DNA from: Micrococcales bacterium
GTDB lineage: Bacteria > Actinomycetota > Actinomycetes > Actinomycetales > Dermatophilaceae
Reading direction: 5' to 3'
Assembly: GCA_021287075.1 (NCBI GenBank)
Contig: JAJTBD010000014.1
Location: 36,651 to 100,650, forward strand
Length of the DNA stretch: 64,000 nt
The notes under the pieces are model-generated. The model was not told the DNA's origin, ran no database searches, and saw only the letters and a list, made by a program, of their open reading frames with translations. How positions within the stretch are numbered: position 1 is the first letter of the stretch; each line of letters begins with the position of its first letter. This document shows, piece after piece, positions 26,846 through 38,295 of the stretch. The position numbers were made by a program, and so were the translations under genes.

Positions 26846-27742
26846 TCAGGCCCATTCCCAACGGATTCCGTAGACTCCGGCCGGCGCGTCGAGGGTGACC
26901 GTCTGGACGAAGCCGCCGTCGAGCGGCACCGGGCGCTCCGGCAGGGTCCCCGGTGTCGTGCGCCCGATCTCGTCGGTGGAGTAGGCGAACGCCCGGGCCG
27001 GCAGGGCGGCAGGGTCGAAGCGCACCTCCGCGACGAACTCCCGCACCCGGTCGATGAAGGCACGCTCCCAGCGGAACGACGGGGATCCCGAGGGTGCCCA
27101 GCGCACCAGGTGCTCGCTCAGCATGAGCTCGCCGTGCTCGAAGGGGCGCGGCGCGATCATCTCGGCGACGGTCAGGTGGGCGTCCGGCAGGCTGACCACG
27201 CGCCCGAGACGGCAGCCCGAGACCGCCTCGAGCACCGGCGCCCCGGGCTGGAGGGAGTCCTGGCCGAAGACGACCGGCCAGCGGTCGGCCCCGTCGCGCT
27301 CGCAGCGCGAGAGCGAGCGGGTGGCCAGGACCGACTCGCGGCGCTCGGCGTCGATGTGGAGCGTGTCGTGCGCGCTCACCTGGACGAAGTCGACCTGGGG
27401 GCCGAGGCCGAGGCCGGCGATGATCTCCAGGACCGCGTCGGAGCCGGGCACCAGGTCCTGCTGGCTCTCCAGGGTGCGGGGCCGGGCCGCGCCGGGCGGC
27501 AGGACGAGCGAGGTGAGGGTGCCCGGCGCCACCTCCAGGATGCGCTCGAGCTCGGCGACGGCCTCCAGCGAGCGCGCCCGTCTGGGCACCGAGCGCCCGC
27601 TCTGCCAGTAGCTCAGGGTCGCCACGCTCACGGGGACGCCGGCGCCGGACAGCCGCCGCTGGATGCGGTCCAACGGCAGGCCGCGGGAGCGGACGGCCTC
27701 GGAGAGGGCGTCCGCGAAGGTGCGGGCGGGGGGTGTGCTCAC
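26846..27742 (-). CDS. XRE-type helix-turn-helix regulator
   Basis: A 298-residue protein whose first ~75 residues form a Cro/C1-type helix-turn-helix (LPLDRIQRRLSGAGVPVSVA, then TLSYWQSGRSVPRR, then a helix LEAVAELERIL). The remaining ~220 residues have no domain I recognise; they may be a ligand-sensing region (HDTLHIDAERRESVLATRSL). GTG start at 27742. It is divergent from asd across 209 bases and lies upstream of the aldehyde dehydrogenase gene on the same strand; either could be a target. The 26753-26845 gap to the dehydrogenase carries that gene's RBS and possibly a promoter. Confidence 0.75.
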   Translation of the reverse strand: MSTPPARTFADALSEAVRSRGLPLDRIQRRLSGAGVPVSVATLSYWQSGRSVPRRARSLEAVAELERILEVAPGTLTSLVLPPGAARPRTLESQQDLVPGSDAVLEIIAGLGLGPQVDFVQVSAHDTLHIDAERRESVLATRSLSRCERDGADRWPVVFGQDSLQPGAPVLEAVSGCRLGRVVSLPDAHLTVAEMIAPRPFEHGELMLSEHLVRWAPSGSPSFRWERAFIDRVREFVAEVRFDPAALPARAFAYSTDEIGRTTPGTLPERPVPLDGGFVQTVTLDAPAGVYGIRWEWA

Positions 27743-27795
27743 GGGCGAACTCCTGCTGTCCGGGCCGGGGGAGGGCCCAGCCGGCCACGTCTTGA

Positions 27796-28989
<1,194 letters not shown>

Positions 28990-29002
28990 TATGTTGCACC
29001 CG

Positions 29003-30878
<1,876 letters not shown>

Positions 30879-30895
30879 GCCGATCACCCCACATC

Positions 30896-30934
30896 CGGTA
30901 TGCCGCGGGCGCCACGTGCGCCCGCGGCATACCG
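30896..30934. repeat. GTATGCCG inverted pair after leuA
   Basis: Perfect 17-bp arms (30896-30912 and 30918-30934), loop CACGT, 17 bases after the leuA stop. Likely terminator that also separates leuA from the pca operon. Confidence 0.85.
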
Positions 30935-30981
30935 CTGCCTGCGCCCACGGATGCGGCCATGTCCGGCACACGGCCGCAATA

Positions 30982-31028
30982 GTTCGCATCATGAACATCT
31001 AGCCAAGATGCGAACATTCCGCTAGGCT
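30982..31028 (+). promoter_or_regulatory. pca operon promoter with inverted-repeat operator
   Basis: GTTCGCATC (30982-30990) and GATGCGAAC (31007-31015) are perfect 9-bp arms with 16 bases between; the left half also forms GTTC-N7-GAAC (30982-30996). A TAGGCT -10 box (31023-31028) stands 6 nt before the pcaH ATG, so the transcript is probably leaderless and the right arm covers the -35 area. GTTCG-containing sites resemble IclR-family PcaR/PcaU sites, and an IclR gene is in the operon. Confidence 0.7.
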
Positions 31029-31034
31029 CCGGGC

Positions 31035-31868
31035 ATGGCCCACCAGGAGACGACGGAGTCGACTGACGAGGCCTTCGGGGCCGAGAAGGTCGAACCGGAG
31101 GCGCTCGTCCCCGACACCGCACAGGACTCGCAGGACACGATCAACGCGGAGATGGCCGCCCAGCAGGCCGACAGCCCCGCGGGGCTGACCCAGACCCGGC
31201 TGGACTTCACGGCATACCGCAGCAGTGCGCTGCGCCACCCGACCAAGGACCTGCACCTCGTCGACCCCGAGGGCATCGAGCTGTGGGCGCCGGTCTTTGG
31301 CCACCGCGACGTCAACCCGGTCGAGGCCGACCTGACCATCCAGGACGGCGGCGAGCCGATCGGCGAGCGGATGCTCGTGCGCGGACGTGTCCTCGACGGG
31401 GACGGTCGCCCGGTGCGCCGGCAGCTGGTGGAGATCTGGCAGGCCAACGCGGCCGGTCGCTATATCCACAAGCGCGACCAGCACCCGGCCCCCATCGACC
31501 CCAGCTTCACGGGCGTCGGCCGCTGCCTCACCGACGAGGAGGGCTGGTATGAGTTCACCACCATCAAGCCCGGGCCCTATCCGTGGAAGAACCACCACAA
31601 CGCATGGCGGCCGGCGCACATCCACTTCTCGCTCTTCGGCACCGAGTTCACCCAGCGGATGATCACCCAGATGTACTTCCCGGGCGACCCGCTCTTTGCG
31701 CTCGACCCGATCTATCAGGCGATCACCGACCAGGGCGCCCGCGACCGCCTCGTCGCCGCCTACGACCACGACCTGAGCCGGCACGAGTGGCTGCTCGGCT
31801 ACCGCTGGGACATCGTCCTCACCGGCGCGCACCGCACCTGGATGGAGCCCGAGGAGGGGCAGCACTGA
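31035..31868 (+). CDS. pcaH: Protocatechuate 3,4-dioxygenase beta subunit
   Basis: A 277-residue catalytic subunit of the intradiol ring-cleaving dioxygenase that opens protocatechuate to 3-carboxy-cis,cis-muconate. The non-heme Fe(III) ligands are visible: Tyr in GRYIHKRDQH, Tyr in PGPYPWKNHH, and both His of PAHIHFSLFG (about residues 140-200). It has an acidic extension of about 55 residues before the core, longer than classical PcaH. First gene of a ten-gene run, translated from a leaderless start; it overlaps pcaG by one base (TGATG). Confidence 0.95.
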   Translation: MAHQETTESTDEAFGAEKVEPEALVPDTAQDSQDTINAEMAAQQADSPAGLTQTRLDFTAYRSSALRHPTKDLHLVDPEGIELWAPVFGHRDVNPVEADLTIQDGGEPIGERMLVRGRVLDGDGRPVRRQLVEIWQANAAGRYIHKRDQHPAPIDPSFTGVGRCLTDEEGWYEFTTIKPGPYPWKNHHNAWRPAHIHFSLFGTEFTQRMITQMYFPGDPLFALDPIYQAITDQGARDRLVAAYDHDLSRHEWLLGYRWDIVLTGAHRTWMEPEEGQH

Positions 31869-32458
31869 TGAGCGAGCAGACGGCACAGGCAGATTCGCAG
31901 CAGCTCGCCCCGACGCCCGGGCAGACCATCGGCCCGTTCTTCGGCTACGCCCTGCCCTTCGAGCGCGGCCACGAGCTGGTCCCGCCGGCGACGCCGGGCG
32001 CTGTGCGCTTCCATGGCACGGTCCGCGACGGCCACGGGGAGGCCGTCCCAGACGCGCTCATCGAGATCGCCCAGGCCGACGCCTCGGGCCAGATCGCCCA
32101 GGCCGAGGGCTCCTTCGCCCGCGACGGCATGACCTTCACCGGCTGGGGCCGGTGCCCGGTCGACGCGTCCGGCCGCTTCTCCTTCACCACGCTCGAGCCC
32201 GGGTCGCTCGACGGCGCAGCGCCGTTCATCGCGGTGACCGTCTTTGCGCGCGGCCTGCTCAACCGCGTCTTCACCCGGGCCTATCTGCCGGGCGACGACT
32301 CCGCGCTCGCGGCCGACGCGCTGCTCGGCTCGCTGCCGCAGGACCGTCGCGCCACGCTCGTCGCCGTCCGCGAGGCCGACGGCTCGCTGCGCTTCGACAT
32401 CAACCTCCAGGGCGAGTCCGAGACCGTCTTCCTGACCTATCCGCGCCACGATGCCTGA
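31868..32458 (+). CDS. pcaG: Protocatechuate 3,4-dioxygenase alpha subunit
   Basis: A 196-residue alpha subunit, homologous to PcaH but lacking a full set of iron ligands, forming the (alpha-beta-Fe) unit. It opens with PTPGQTIGPFFGYALPF, the PcaG signature, has the fold motifs FHGTVRDGHGEAVPDALIE and GWGRCPVDASGRFSF, and ends INLQGESETVFLTYP. Start overlaps the pcaH stop by one base; end overlaps pcaB by 8. Confidence 0.94.
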   Translation: MSEQTAQADSQQLAPTPGQTIGPFFGYALPFERGHELVPPATPGAVRFHGTVRDGHGEAVPDALIEIAQADASGQIAQAEGSFARDGMTFTGWGRCPVDASGRFSFTTLEPGSLDGAAPFIAVTVFARGLLNRVFTRAYLPGDDSALAADALLGSLPQDRRATLVAVREADGSLRFDINLQGESETVFLTYPRHDA

Positions 32459-33719
32459 GCACCCGCACCCCGCCGCGCCGGCCGGGTCCGACCTGCTGCG
32501 CCCCGGTCTCGGCTCCGCTCCCGTCCTCACCGACGTCGATGTCATCGGCGCCCTGCTCCGGGCCGAGGTGGCCTGGTCGCGGGCGCTGGGCGGCGTCGGC
32601 GCGGTCTCGCCGGAGTCGGTCGCGGCGGTCGAGGAGGCCGCCGCCGACCTGGTCATCGACCTCACGGAGCTCTCGGCCGCGGCGGCCGCGGGCGGCAACC
32701 CCGTCATCCCGCTGGTGCGCCTGCTGCGGGCAGCAGCGGTGGAGGCCGGGGGAGAGGATGCCGGCAAGGCCGTCCACCGCGGGCTGACGAGCCAGGACGT
32801 CATGGACACCGCCCTGCTGCTCACCGTGCGCGATGTGCTCGACGCGATCGCAAGAGAGCTCGACCGCGCGGCGGCGGCGCTGGCCCGGCTGGCCGACGCG
32901 CACCGTGACACCGTCATGTCCGGACGCACCATGGGCCAGCATGCCGTGCCAATCACCTTCGGGCTCAAGGCTGCCCAATGGCTGGCCGGTGTCGTCGACG
33001 CGGTCGAGGACCTGCGCTCCTGCCGCGCGACCATGCCGGTCCAGTGCGGCGGCGCCGCCGGCACCCTCGCCGCAGCCGACACCGTGACCCGAGGCCGGGC
33101 CACGGAGGCCGCGGCGGCCTGGGCGGCCGAGGTGGACCTCGTCTGGGACGGCCTGCCCTGGCACACCCGCCGCACCCCGCTGACCCGGCTGGGCGACAGT
33201 CTCGTCAGCGTGTGCGACGCCCTCGGCAAGATCGCCGTCGACGTGCTCGCCATGGCCCGCACCGAGGTCGGCGAGGTCGCGGAGGCCGCGGCCCCCGGCC
33301 GCGGTGGCTCGTCGACCATGCCCCACAAGCGCAATCCGGTGCAGAGCGTGCTGCTGCGCTCGGAGACCCTGCGCGCCCCGCTGCTCGGGGCCCAGCTACA
33401 CATCCTCGCGATGCTGGCCGACGACGAGCGCCCGACCGGCGCGTGGCATGCCGAGTGGCCCACCCTGCGCGAGCTCGTGTCCGTCACCTCCGCCGTGGCA
33501 GGCCTGGCGGCAGACCTCCTCGACGGCCTCGAGGTGCGCCCCGAGGCCATGCGCCGGGTCATGGCGCTCAGCGAGGGCGACCTGCTCGCCGAGCGCGAGT
33601 CGCTCACCGGCGAGCCCGCGGGTCCCGAGCCGGACCACGCGGCATACCTTGGCCAGAGCAGCACACTCATCGACGAGGCGCTCCGGCGCTGGGAAGGGAG
33701 CCAGAGCTCCCATGACTGA
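32451..33719 (+). CDS. pcaB: 3-Carboxy-cis,cis-muconate cycloisomerase
   Basis: A 422-residue member of the fumarase/aspartase superfamily that cyclises 3-carboxymuconate to 4-carboxymuconolactone. The superfamily signature GGSSTMPHKRNP (about residues 284-295) is intact, together with HRGLTSQDVMDTAL (about 105) and SGRTMGQHAVPITFG (about 155). Cytosolic tetramer by family. Overlaps both neighbours by 8 bases, indicating one polycistronic unit. Confidence 0.94.
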   Translation: MPEHPHPAAPAGSDLLRPGLGSAPVLTDVDVIGALLRAEVAWSRALGGVGAVSPESVAAVEEAAADLVIDLTELSAAAAAGGNPVIPLVRLLRAAAVEAGGEDAGKAVHRGLTSQDVMDTALLLTVRDVLDAIARELDRAAAALARLADAHRDTVMSGRTMGQHAVPITFGLKAAQWLAGVVDAVEDLRSCRATMPVQCGGAAGTLAAADTVTRGRATEAAAAWAAEVDLVWDGLPWHTRRTPLTRLGDSLVSVCDALGKIAVDVLAMARTEVGEVAEAAAPGRGGSSTMPHKRNPVQSVLLRSETLRAPLLGAQLHILAMLADDERPTGAWHAEWPTLRELVSVTSAVAGLAADLLDGLEVRPEAMRRVMALSEGDLLAERESLTGEPAGPEPDHAAYLGQSSTLIDEALRRWEGSQSSHD

Positions 33720-34497
33720 CCTGACCCTCACCCCTAGCCAGCTCACCCCGCCGCGCCCCGACGCGGACCTGCTCATCGTCGGGCCCTCGCTCGGCACATC
33801 GGTGACCGCCCTGTGGTCCCGCTGTGTCCAGCAGGTCGCCGGCACCGTTGAGGTCATCGGCTGGGATCTGCCTGGCCACGGCGTGGGTTCGCCTGTGGCA
33901 GAGGAGTTCTCGATCGAGGACCTCGCCCAGGGCGTCCTCGGCCTCACCCGCCAGCACGGCTCCGACCGGCGCGTCTGGTATGCCGGGGTGAGCGTCGGCG
34001 GCGCCGTCGGCCTCCAGCTCGCCCTCGAGCCCCAGACGCCCTTTGCCGGCATCGCCGTCATCTGCAGCGGCGCCCGCATCGGCGACTTCGACATGTGGCA
34101 TGACCGCGCCGATCTCGTCGAGCGGGCTGGCACGCCGACGATGGTCGACGGCTCGGCCAAGCGCTGGTTCGCGCCCGGCTTCCTCGAGCGCGACGCCACC
34201 ACCGGCGTCGCCCTGCTCAACTCGCTCCAGCACGCCGACGCCCGCAGCTATGCCAACGTGTGCCGGGCCCTGGCCGACTTCGACGTGCGCGACCACCTCG
34301 GCGAGATCCCGGTGCCGCTGCTCGCCATCGCTGGCGCGCACGACAAGGTCTGCACGCCGGAGGACATGAGCCTGATCGCCGAGCGCTCCAGGCACGGCCG
34401 CCTCGTCATCGTCGACGACGCCGCCCATCTCGCGCCCGCCGAGCAGCCCGTCGCGACCGCCAAGGCACTGCTCGAGCTGGTCAAGGAGGGGCGATGA
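33712..34497 (+). CDS. pcaD: 3-Oxoadipate enol-lactonase
   Basis: A 261-residue alpha/beta hydrolase that opens the enol-lactone to 3-oxoadipate. Nucleophile elbow GVSVGGAVG with Ser at about residue 93, oxyanion region GPSLGTSVTALW near the N-terminus, acid region AGAHDKVCTPEDM and catalytic His in DDAAHLAPAEQP (about 240). Position between pcaB and pcaC fixes the substrate. It is a separate gene, whereas several actinobacteria carry a PcaD-PcaC fusion (PcaL). Its TGA overlaps the pcaC ATG. Confidence 0.93.
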   Translation: MTDLTLTPSQLTPPRPDADLLIVGPSLGTSVTALWSRCVQQVAGTVEVIGWDLPGHGVGSPVAEEFSIEDLAQGVLGLTRQHGSDRRVWYAGVSVGGAVGLQLALEPQTPFAGIAVICSGARIGDFDMWHDRADLVERAGTPTMVDGSAKRWFAPGFLERDATTGVALLNSLQHADARSYANVCRALADFDVRDHLGEIPVPLLAIAGAHDKVCTPEDMSLIAERSRHGRLVIVDDAAHLAPAEQPVATAKALLELVKEGR

Positions 34498-34931
34498 CCC
34501 GCAGGCTCAACCGCACCGCAGACCAGACCCTTGCCGACGGCTTGGCCGTGCGCCGACAGGTGCTCTCCGACGCCCACGTCGAGCGGGCCCAGGCCCGCAC
34601 CACCGCACTGACAAGCGACTTCCAGGACCTCATCTCGCGCTATGCCTGGGGTGAGATCTGGACCCGGCCAGGACTCGATCGTCGCACCCGCAGCGCGATC
34701 ACGCTCACTGCCCTGATCGCCCTCGGGCACTGGGGAGAGCTCGAGATGCACCTGGCCGCCGCTCGCCGCAATGGCATGAGCGACAGCGAGATCGCCGAGG
34801 TCATCATGCAGTCCGCCATCTATTGCGGCGTCCCGGCCGCCAACCACGCCTTCAGCCTCGCCCAGCAGGTGCTCGAGGCCCCCACCCAGCCCGCCGGTAG
34901 CGAGCCCGGCACCCCCACCGAGGAGAGCTGA
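34494..34931 (+). CDS. pcaC: 4-Carboxymuconolactone decarboxylase
   Basis: A 145-residue AhpD-like decarboxylase. It converts 4-carboxymuconolactone to the enol-lactone just before PcaD acts. Seen: SDFQDLISRYAWGEIWTRPG, SAITLTALIALGHWGELEMH and EIAEVIMQSAIYCGVPAANH, all CMD-domain hallmarks including conserved Glu and His. The last ~20 residues are a Pro/Ser/Glu-rich tail. ATGA overlap with pcaD; pcaF begins 5 bases after its stop. Confidence 0.94.
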   Translation: MTRRLNRTADQTLADGLAVRRQVLSDAHVERAQARTTALTSDFQDLISRYAWGEIWTRPGLDRRTRSAITLTALIALGHWGELEMHLAAARRNGMSDSEIAEVIMQSAIYCGVPAANHAFSLAQQVLEAPTQPAGSEPGTPTEES

Positions 34932-34936
34932 CCGAT

Positions 34937-36121
34937 ATGGCCGACGCCTTCGTCTACGACGCCATCCGCACCCCGTTCGGCAAGTTCGGCGGAGCCCTGG
35001 CAGGCACCCGTCCCGACGACCTCGCCGCCCACGTCGTGCGCGAGCAGGTCGCGCGCTTCGCCGAGCTCGACCCCGCGCGGGTCGACGAGATCATCTTCGG
35101 CAACGCCAACGGCGCCGGCGAGGAGAACCGCAACGTCGGGCGGATGGCCGGCCTGCTCGCGGGCCTGCCGGTGAGCGTGCCCGCGCAGACCGTCAACCGC
35201 CTCTGCGGCTCCAGCCTCGACGCGGCGATGCTGGCCTCGCGCATGGTCGCCGTCGGTGACGCAGACGTCGTCCTGGTGGGCGGTGTCGAGTCGATGAGCC
35301 GGGCCCCGTGGGTCCTGCCCAAGACCGAGCGTCCTTATCCCGCAGGCAATCTCGAGATGGTCAACACCGCCCTTGGCTGGCGGATGATCAACCCCGCGAT
35401 GCCGCGGGAGTGGTCGGTCTCACTCGGCGAGGCGACCGAGCAGCTGCGCGAGCGGCACGGCATCACCCGAGAGCGGCAGGACGAGTTCGCACTGCGCTCC
35501 CACACCCTCGCCGCCAAGGCCTGGGACGAGGGCTTCTATGCCGACCTCGTCGTGCCGGTCGAGGGCATCGAGCTGGCCCGCGACGAGTCCATCCGACCCG
35601 AGACCACCCTCGAGCGGCTGGCCGGGCTCAAGACCGTCTTCCGCAAGGACGGCACCGTGACCGCAGGCAATGCCTCGCCGCTCAACGACGGTGCCAGCGC
35701 CGCGATGATCGGCAGCGACAGGGCTGCCGAGATCCTCGGCGCCGAGCCGCTGGCCCGGATCGCCGGCCGCGGCGCCGCCGCCAACGAGCCGCAGTTCTTC
35801 GGCTACGCCCCCGTCGAGGCCGCCAACAGGGCGCTTGCCCAGGCCGGCATCGGCTGGGGCGACGTCGCCGCGGTGGAGCTCAACGAGGCCTTCGCGGCAC
35901 AGTCGCTCGCCTGCCTCGACGCGTGGGAGATCGACCCCGAGATCGTCAACCAGCACGGTGGCGCCATCGCGATCGGCCACCCGCTCGGAGCCTCCGGTGC
36001 CCGCGTCCTGGGCACCCTCGCCCGCTCGCTGGAGCGCTCGGGCGGCCGATGGGGCGTCGCCGCCATCTGCATCGGGGTCGGGCAGGGGCTGGCCGTGGTC
36101 CTGGAGAACCAGTCCGCATGA
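34937..36121 (+). CDS. pcaF: 3-Oxoadipyl-CoA thiolase
   Basis: A 394-residue thiolase that splits 3-oxoadipyl-CoA into succinyl-CoA and acetyl-CoA, the last pathway step. Nucleophilic Cys in TVNRLCGSSLDAA (about residue 90), GHPLGASGAR with the catalytic His (about 349) and the second Cys in AICIGVGQGLA (about 380). Its placement among pca genes makes 3-oxoadipyl-CoA the likely substrate rather than a fatty-acid intermediate. A 4-base overlap joins it to pcaI. Confidence 0.93.
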   Translation: MADAFVYDAIRTPFGKFGGALAGTRPDDLAAHVVREQVARFAELDPARVDEIIFGNANGAGEENRNVGRMAGLLAGLPVSVPAQTVNRLCGSSLDAAMLASRMVAVGDADVVLVGGVESMSRAPWVLPKTERPYPAGNLEMVNTALGWRMINPAMPREWSVSLGEATEQLRERHGITRERQDEFALRSHTLAAKAWDEGFYADLVVPVEGIELARDESIRPETTLERLAGLKTVFRKDGTVTAGNASPLNDGASAAMIGSDRAAEILGAEPLARIAGRGAAANEPQFFGYAPVEAANRALAQAGIGWGDVAAVELNEAFAAQSLACLDAWEIDPEIVNQHGGAIAIGHPLGASGARVLGTLARSLERSGGRWGVAAICIGVGQGLAVVLENQSA

Positions 36122-36807
36122 GCGCCACCATCTGCGCGACCACCGCCGAGGCGGTTGCCGGCATCGCCGACGGCTCGACCGTGATGATCGGCGGCTTCGG
36201 CTCGCCGGGCCAGCCGGTCGAGCTCATCGAGGCACTGATCGACACCGGTGCTCGCGGCCTGACGGTCGTCAGCAACAACGCCGGCAACGGCGACCACGGC
36301 ATCGCCGCGCTCATCCGCGAGGGCCGGGTCGACAAGGTGATCTGCTCCTTCCCCCGACAGAGCGACAGCCACTGCTTCGACGCGGCATACCGCGCCGGCA
36401 AGGTCGAGCTGGAGCTCGTCCCGCAGGGCAACCTCGCCGAGCGGATCCGCGCCGCAAGCGCCGGCATCGGCGGGTTCTTCACCCCGACCGGCTACGGCAC
36501 CATGCTCGCCGAGGGCAAGGAGGTGCGCCAGATCGACGGCGTCGACTATGTGCTGGAGCACCCGATCCGCGCCGACGTGGCCCTCGTCAAGGCCCACCGA
36601 GCCGACCGCCTCGGCAATCTCGTCTATCGCAAGACGGCCCGCAACTTCGGGCCGATCATGGCCAGCGCCGCGACACGGACCATCGTCCAGGTCGAGGAGA
36701 TCGTCGAGACCGGGGCGCTCGACCCCGAGGTCATCGTGACGCCGAGCATCTTTGTCGACCAGGTCGTGGCGATCGTCGACCCCGCCGACGCCGAGGAGAG
36801 CGCGTGA
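36118..36807 (+). CDS. pcaI: 3-Oxoadipate CoA-transferase subunit A
   Basis: A 229-residue alpha subunit of the succinyl-CoA:3-oxoadipate CoA-transferase. Family features: IADGSTVMIGGFGSPGQPVE at the N-terminus, VSNNAGNGDHGIAALI, and VELVPQGNLAERIRA-like ELVPQGNLAERIRA, then GIGGFFTPTGYGTMLAEGKE (about 120-140). Works with PcaJ, whose gene overlaps by 4 bases (GTGA). Confidence 0.93.
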   Translation: MSATICATTAEAVAGIADGSTVMIGGFGSPGQPVELIEALIDTGARGLTVVSNNAGNGDHGIAALIREGRVDKVICSFPRQSDSHCFDAAYRAGKVELELVPQGNLAERIRAASAGIGGFFTPTGYGTMLAEGKEVRQIDGVDYVLEHPIRADVALVKAHRADRLGNLVYRKTARNFGPIMASAATRTIVQVEEIVETGALDPEVIVTPSIFVDQVVAIVDPADAEESA

Positions 36808-37460
36808 ACGCAGACCAGCCCCTGACCCGTGACCAGATGGCCGAGGTCGTCGCGCGCGACATCCCCGCCGGGTCCTATGTCAACCTCGGGATCGGCCAGC
36901 CGACCAAGGTCGCCAACTACCTGCGTCCCGACCAGGGCGTCATCCTGCACACCGAGAACGGCATGCTCGGGATGGGGCCGGAGGCGCACGGCGACGAGGT
37001 CGACCACGACCTCGTCAACGCCGGCAAGATCCCGGTGACGCAGACGCCCGGCTGCTCCTTCTTCCACCACGCCGACTCCTTCGCGATGATGCGCGGCGGT
37101 CACCTCGACGTGTGCGTCCTTGGTGCCTACCAGGTCTCTGCCACAGGCGATCTCGCCAACTGGCACACCGGCAGGCCCGAGGACATCCCCGCCGTCGGCG
37201 GGGCGATGGACCTCGCCGTCGGCGCCAAGCGCACCGCGGTGCTGATGAGCCTGCTCACCCGTGACGGGCAGTCCAAGCTCGTCGAGCAGTGCAGCTATCC
37301 GCTCACCGGCGTCGGCTGCGTCAGCCGGGTCTACACCGACTACGCCACCTTCCTCATCGAGCCCGACGGAGTGCACGTGCGCGAGACCTACGGCGTCGAT
37401 TTCGCGGACCTCCAGCAGATGGTGGGCGCGGTGCGGCTGATCGACAGGACCGCGGCGTGA
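36804..37460 (+). CDS. pcaJ: 3-Oxoadipate CoA-transferase subunit B
   Basis: A 218-residue beta subunit. It contains the catalytic Glu in HTENGMLGMGP (about residue 52), which forms the glutamyl-CoA thioester, after SYVNLGIGQPTKVANYL; GGHLDVCVLGAYQV and NWHTGRPEDIPAVGGAMDLA are typical. GTG start overlaps the pcaI stop; GTGA overlap with the regulator follows. Confidence 0.93.
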   Translation: MNADQPLTRDQMAEVVARDIPAGSYVNLGIGQPTKVANYLRPDQGVILHTENGMLGMGPEAHGDEVDHDLVNAGKIPVTQTPGCSFFHHADSFAMMRGGHLDVCVLGAYQVSATGDLANWHTGRPEDIPAVGGAMDLAVGAKRTAVLMSLLTRDGQSKLVEQCSYPLTGVGCVSRVYTDYATFLIEPDGVHVRETYGVDFADLQQMVGAVRLIDRTAA

Positions 37461-38290
37461 GCCCCGCCGACACGCCCGGCGAGGGCCAGGGCACACCGCC
37501 GCCGAGCGGCGAGTTCGTCCAGTCGCTCGCCCGCGGCTTCGACGTCATCCTCGCCTTCGACGCGGAGCACCCCGATCTCACCCTGGCCGATGTCGCGCGG
37601 CGCACCGCCCTGACCCGGGCGACCGCCCGCAGGTTCCTCTACACCCTGGTCACCCTGGGCTATGTGCGCACCGACGGGCGGCACTTCTCGCTCACTCCCA
37701 GGGTGCTGCGCCTCGGCTTCGCCTATCTCTCGGGCATCTCCCTGCCCGAGGTGGCCCAGCCCCACCTGAAGGACCTGTCCAGGGCCCTTGGCGAGTCCAC
37801 GTCGGCCGCCGTGCTCGACGGCGATGACATCGTCTACGTCGCGCGCATCCACACCCAGCGGATCATGTCGGTGGGCATCCCCATCGGCACGCGCTTCCCG
37901 GCCTATGCGACCTCGATGGGGCGGGTGCTGCTCGCCGCGCTGCCGCAGGCCGAGCTCGACGACTATCTCGCCCGCGTGGATCTCGCCCCCCTCACCCCAC
38001 TGACCGTGCGCGACACCGAGTCCCTGCGGCGCGAGCTGCGCCGCGTCGGCGACCAGAGGTATGCCGTGGTGGACCAGGAGCTCGAGACCGGTCTGCGTGC
38101 CGTGGCGGTGCCCGTCACCGACACCCGCGGCCGCGTGGTCGCCGCCATCAACGTCTCGATGCGGGTCGCCCCGGACGGGACCGGGAGCCACCAGACCGAC
38201 GAGGTCGTGGCGGCTGCCCGGCACACCGCCGGGGCGATCGGCGGCGAGCTCGCGCACTCCCCGTCCGCCCCCGCCACCACAAGGAAGTGA
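37457..38290 (+). CDS. pcaR: IclR-family regulator of the pca/pob genes
   Basis: A 277-residue IclR protein. N-terminal winged helix-turn-helix (SLARGFDVILAFDAEHPDLT, then LADVARRTALTRATARRFLY, about residues 20-60) and the C-terminal effector domain (SAAVLDGDDIVYVARIHTQR, TRFPAYATSMGRVLLAALP). This is the PcaR/PcaU/PobR branch, which senses protocatechuate, beta-ketoadipate or 4-hydroxybenzoate. It is co-transcribed with its presumed targets, and an inverted repeat covers the operon promoter. Whether it activates or represses cannot be read; the operator over the -35 area favours repression, though IclR members of this branch often activate. Confidence 0.88.
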   Translation: MSPADTPGEGQGTPPPSGEFVQSLARGFDVILAFDAEHPDLTLADVARRTALTRATARRFLYTLVTLGYVRTDGRHFSLTPRVLRLGFAYLSGISLPEVAQPHLKDLSRALGESTSAAVLDGDDIVYVARIHTQRIMSVGIPIGTRFPAYATSMGRVLLAALPQAELDDYLARVDLAPLTPLTVRDTESLRRELRRVGDQRYAVVDQELETGLRAVAVPVTDTRGRVVAAINVSMRVAPDGTGSHQTDEVVAAARHTAGAIGGELAHSPSAPATTRK

Positions 38291-38295
38291 GTGAC

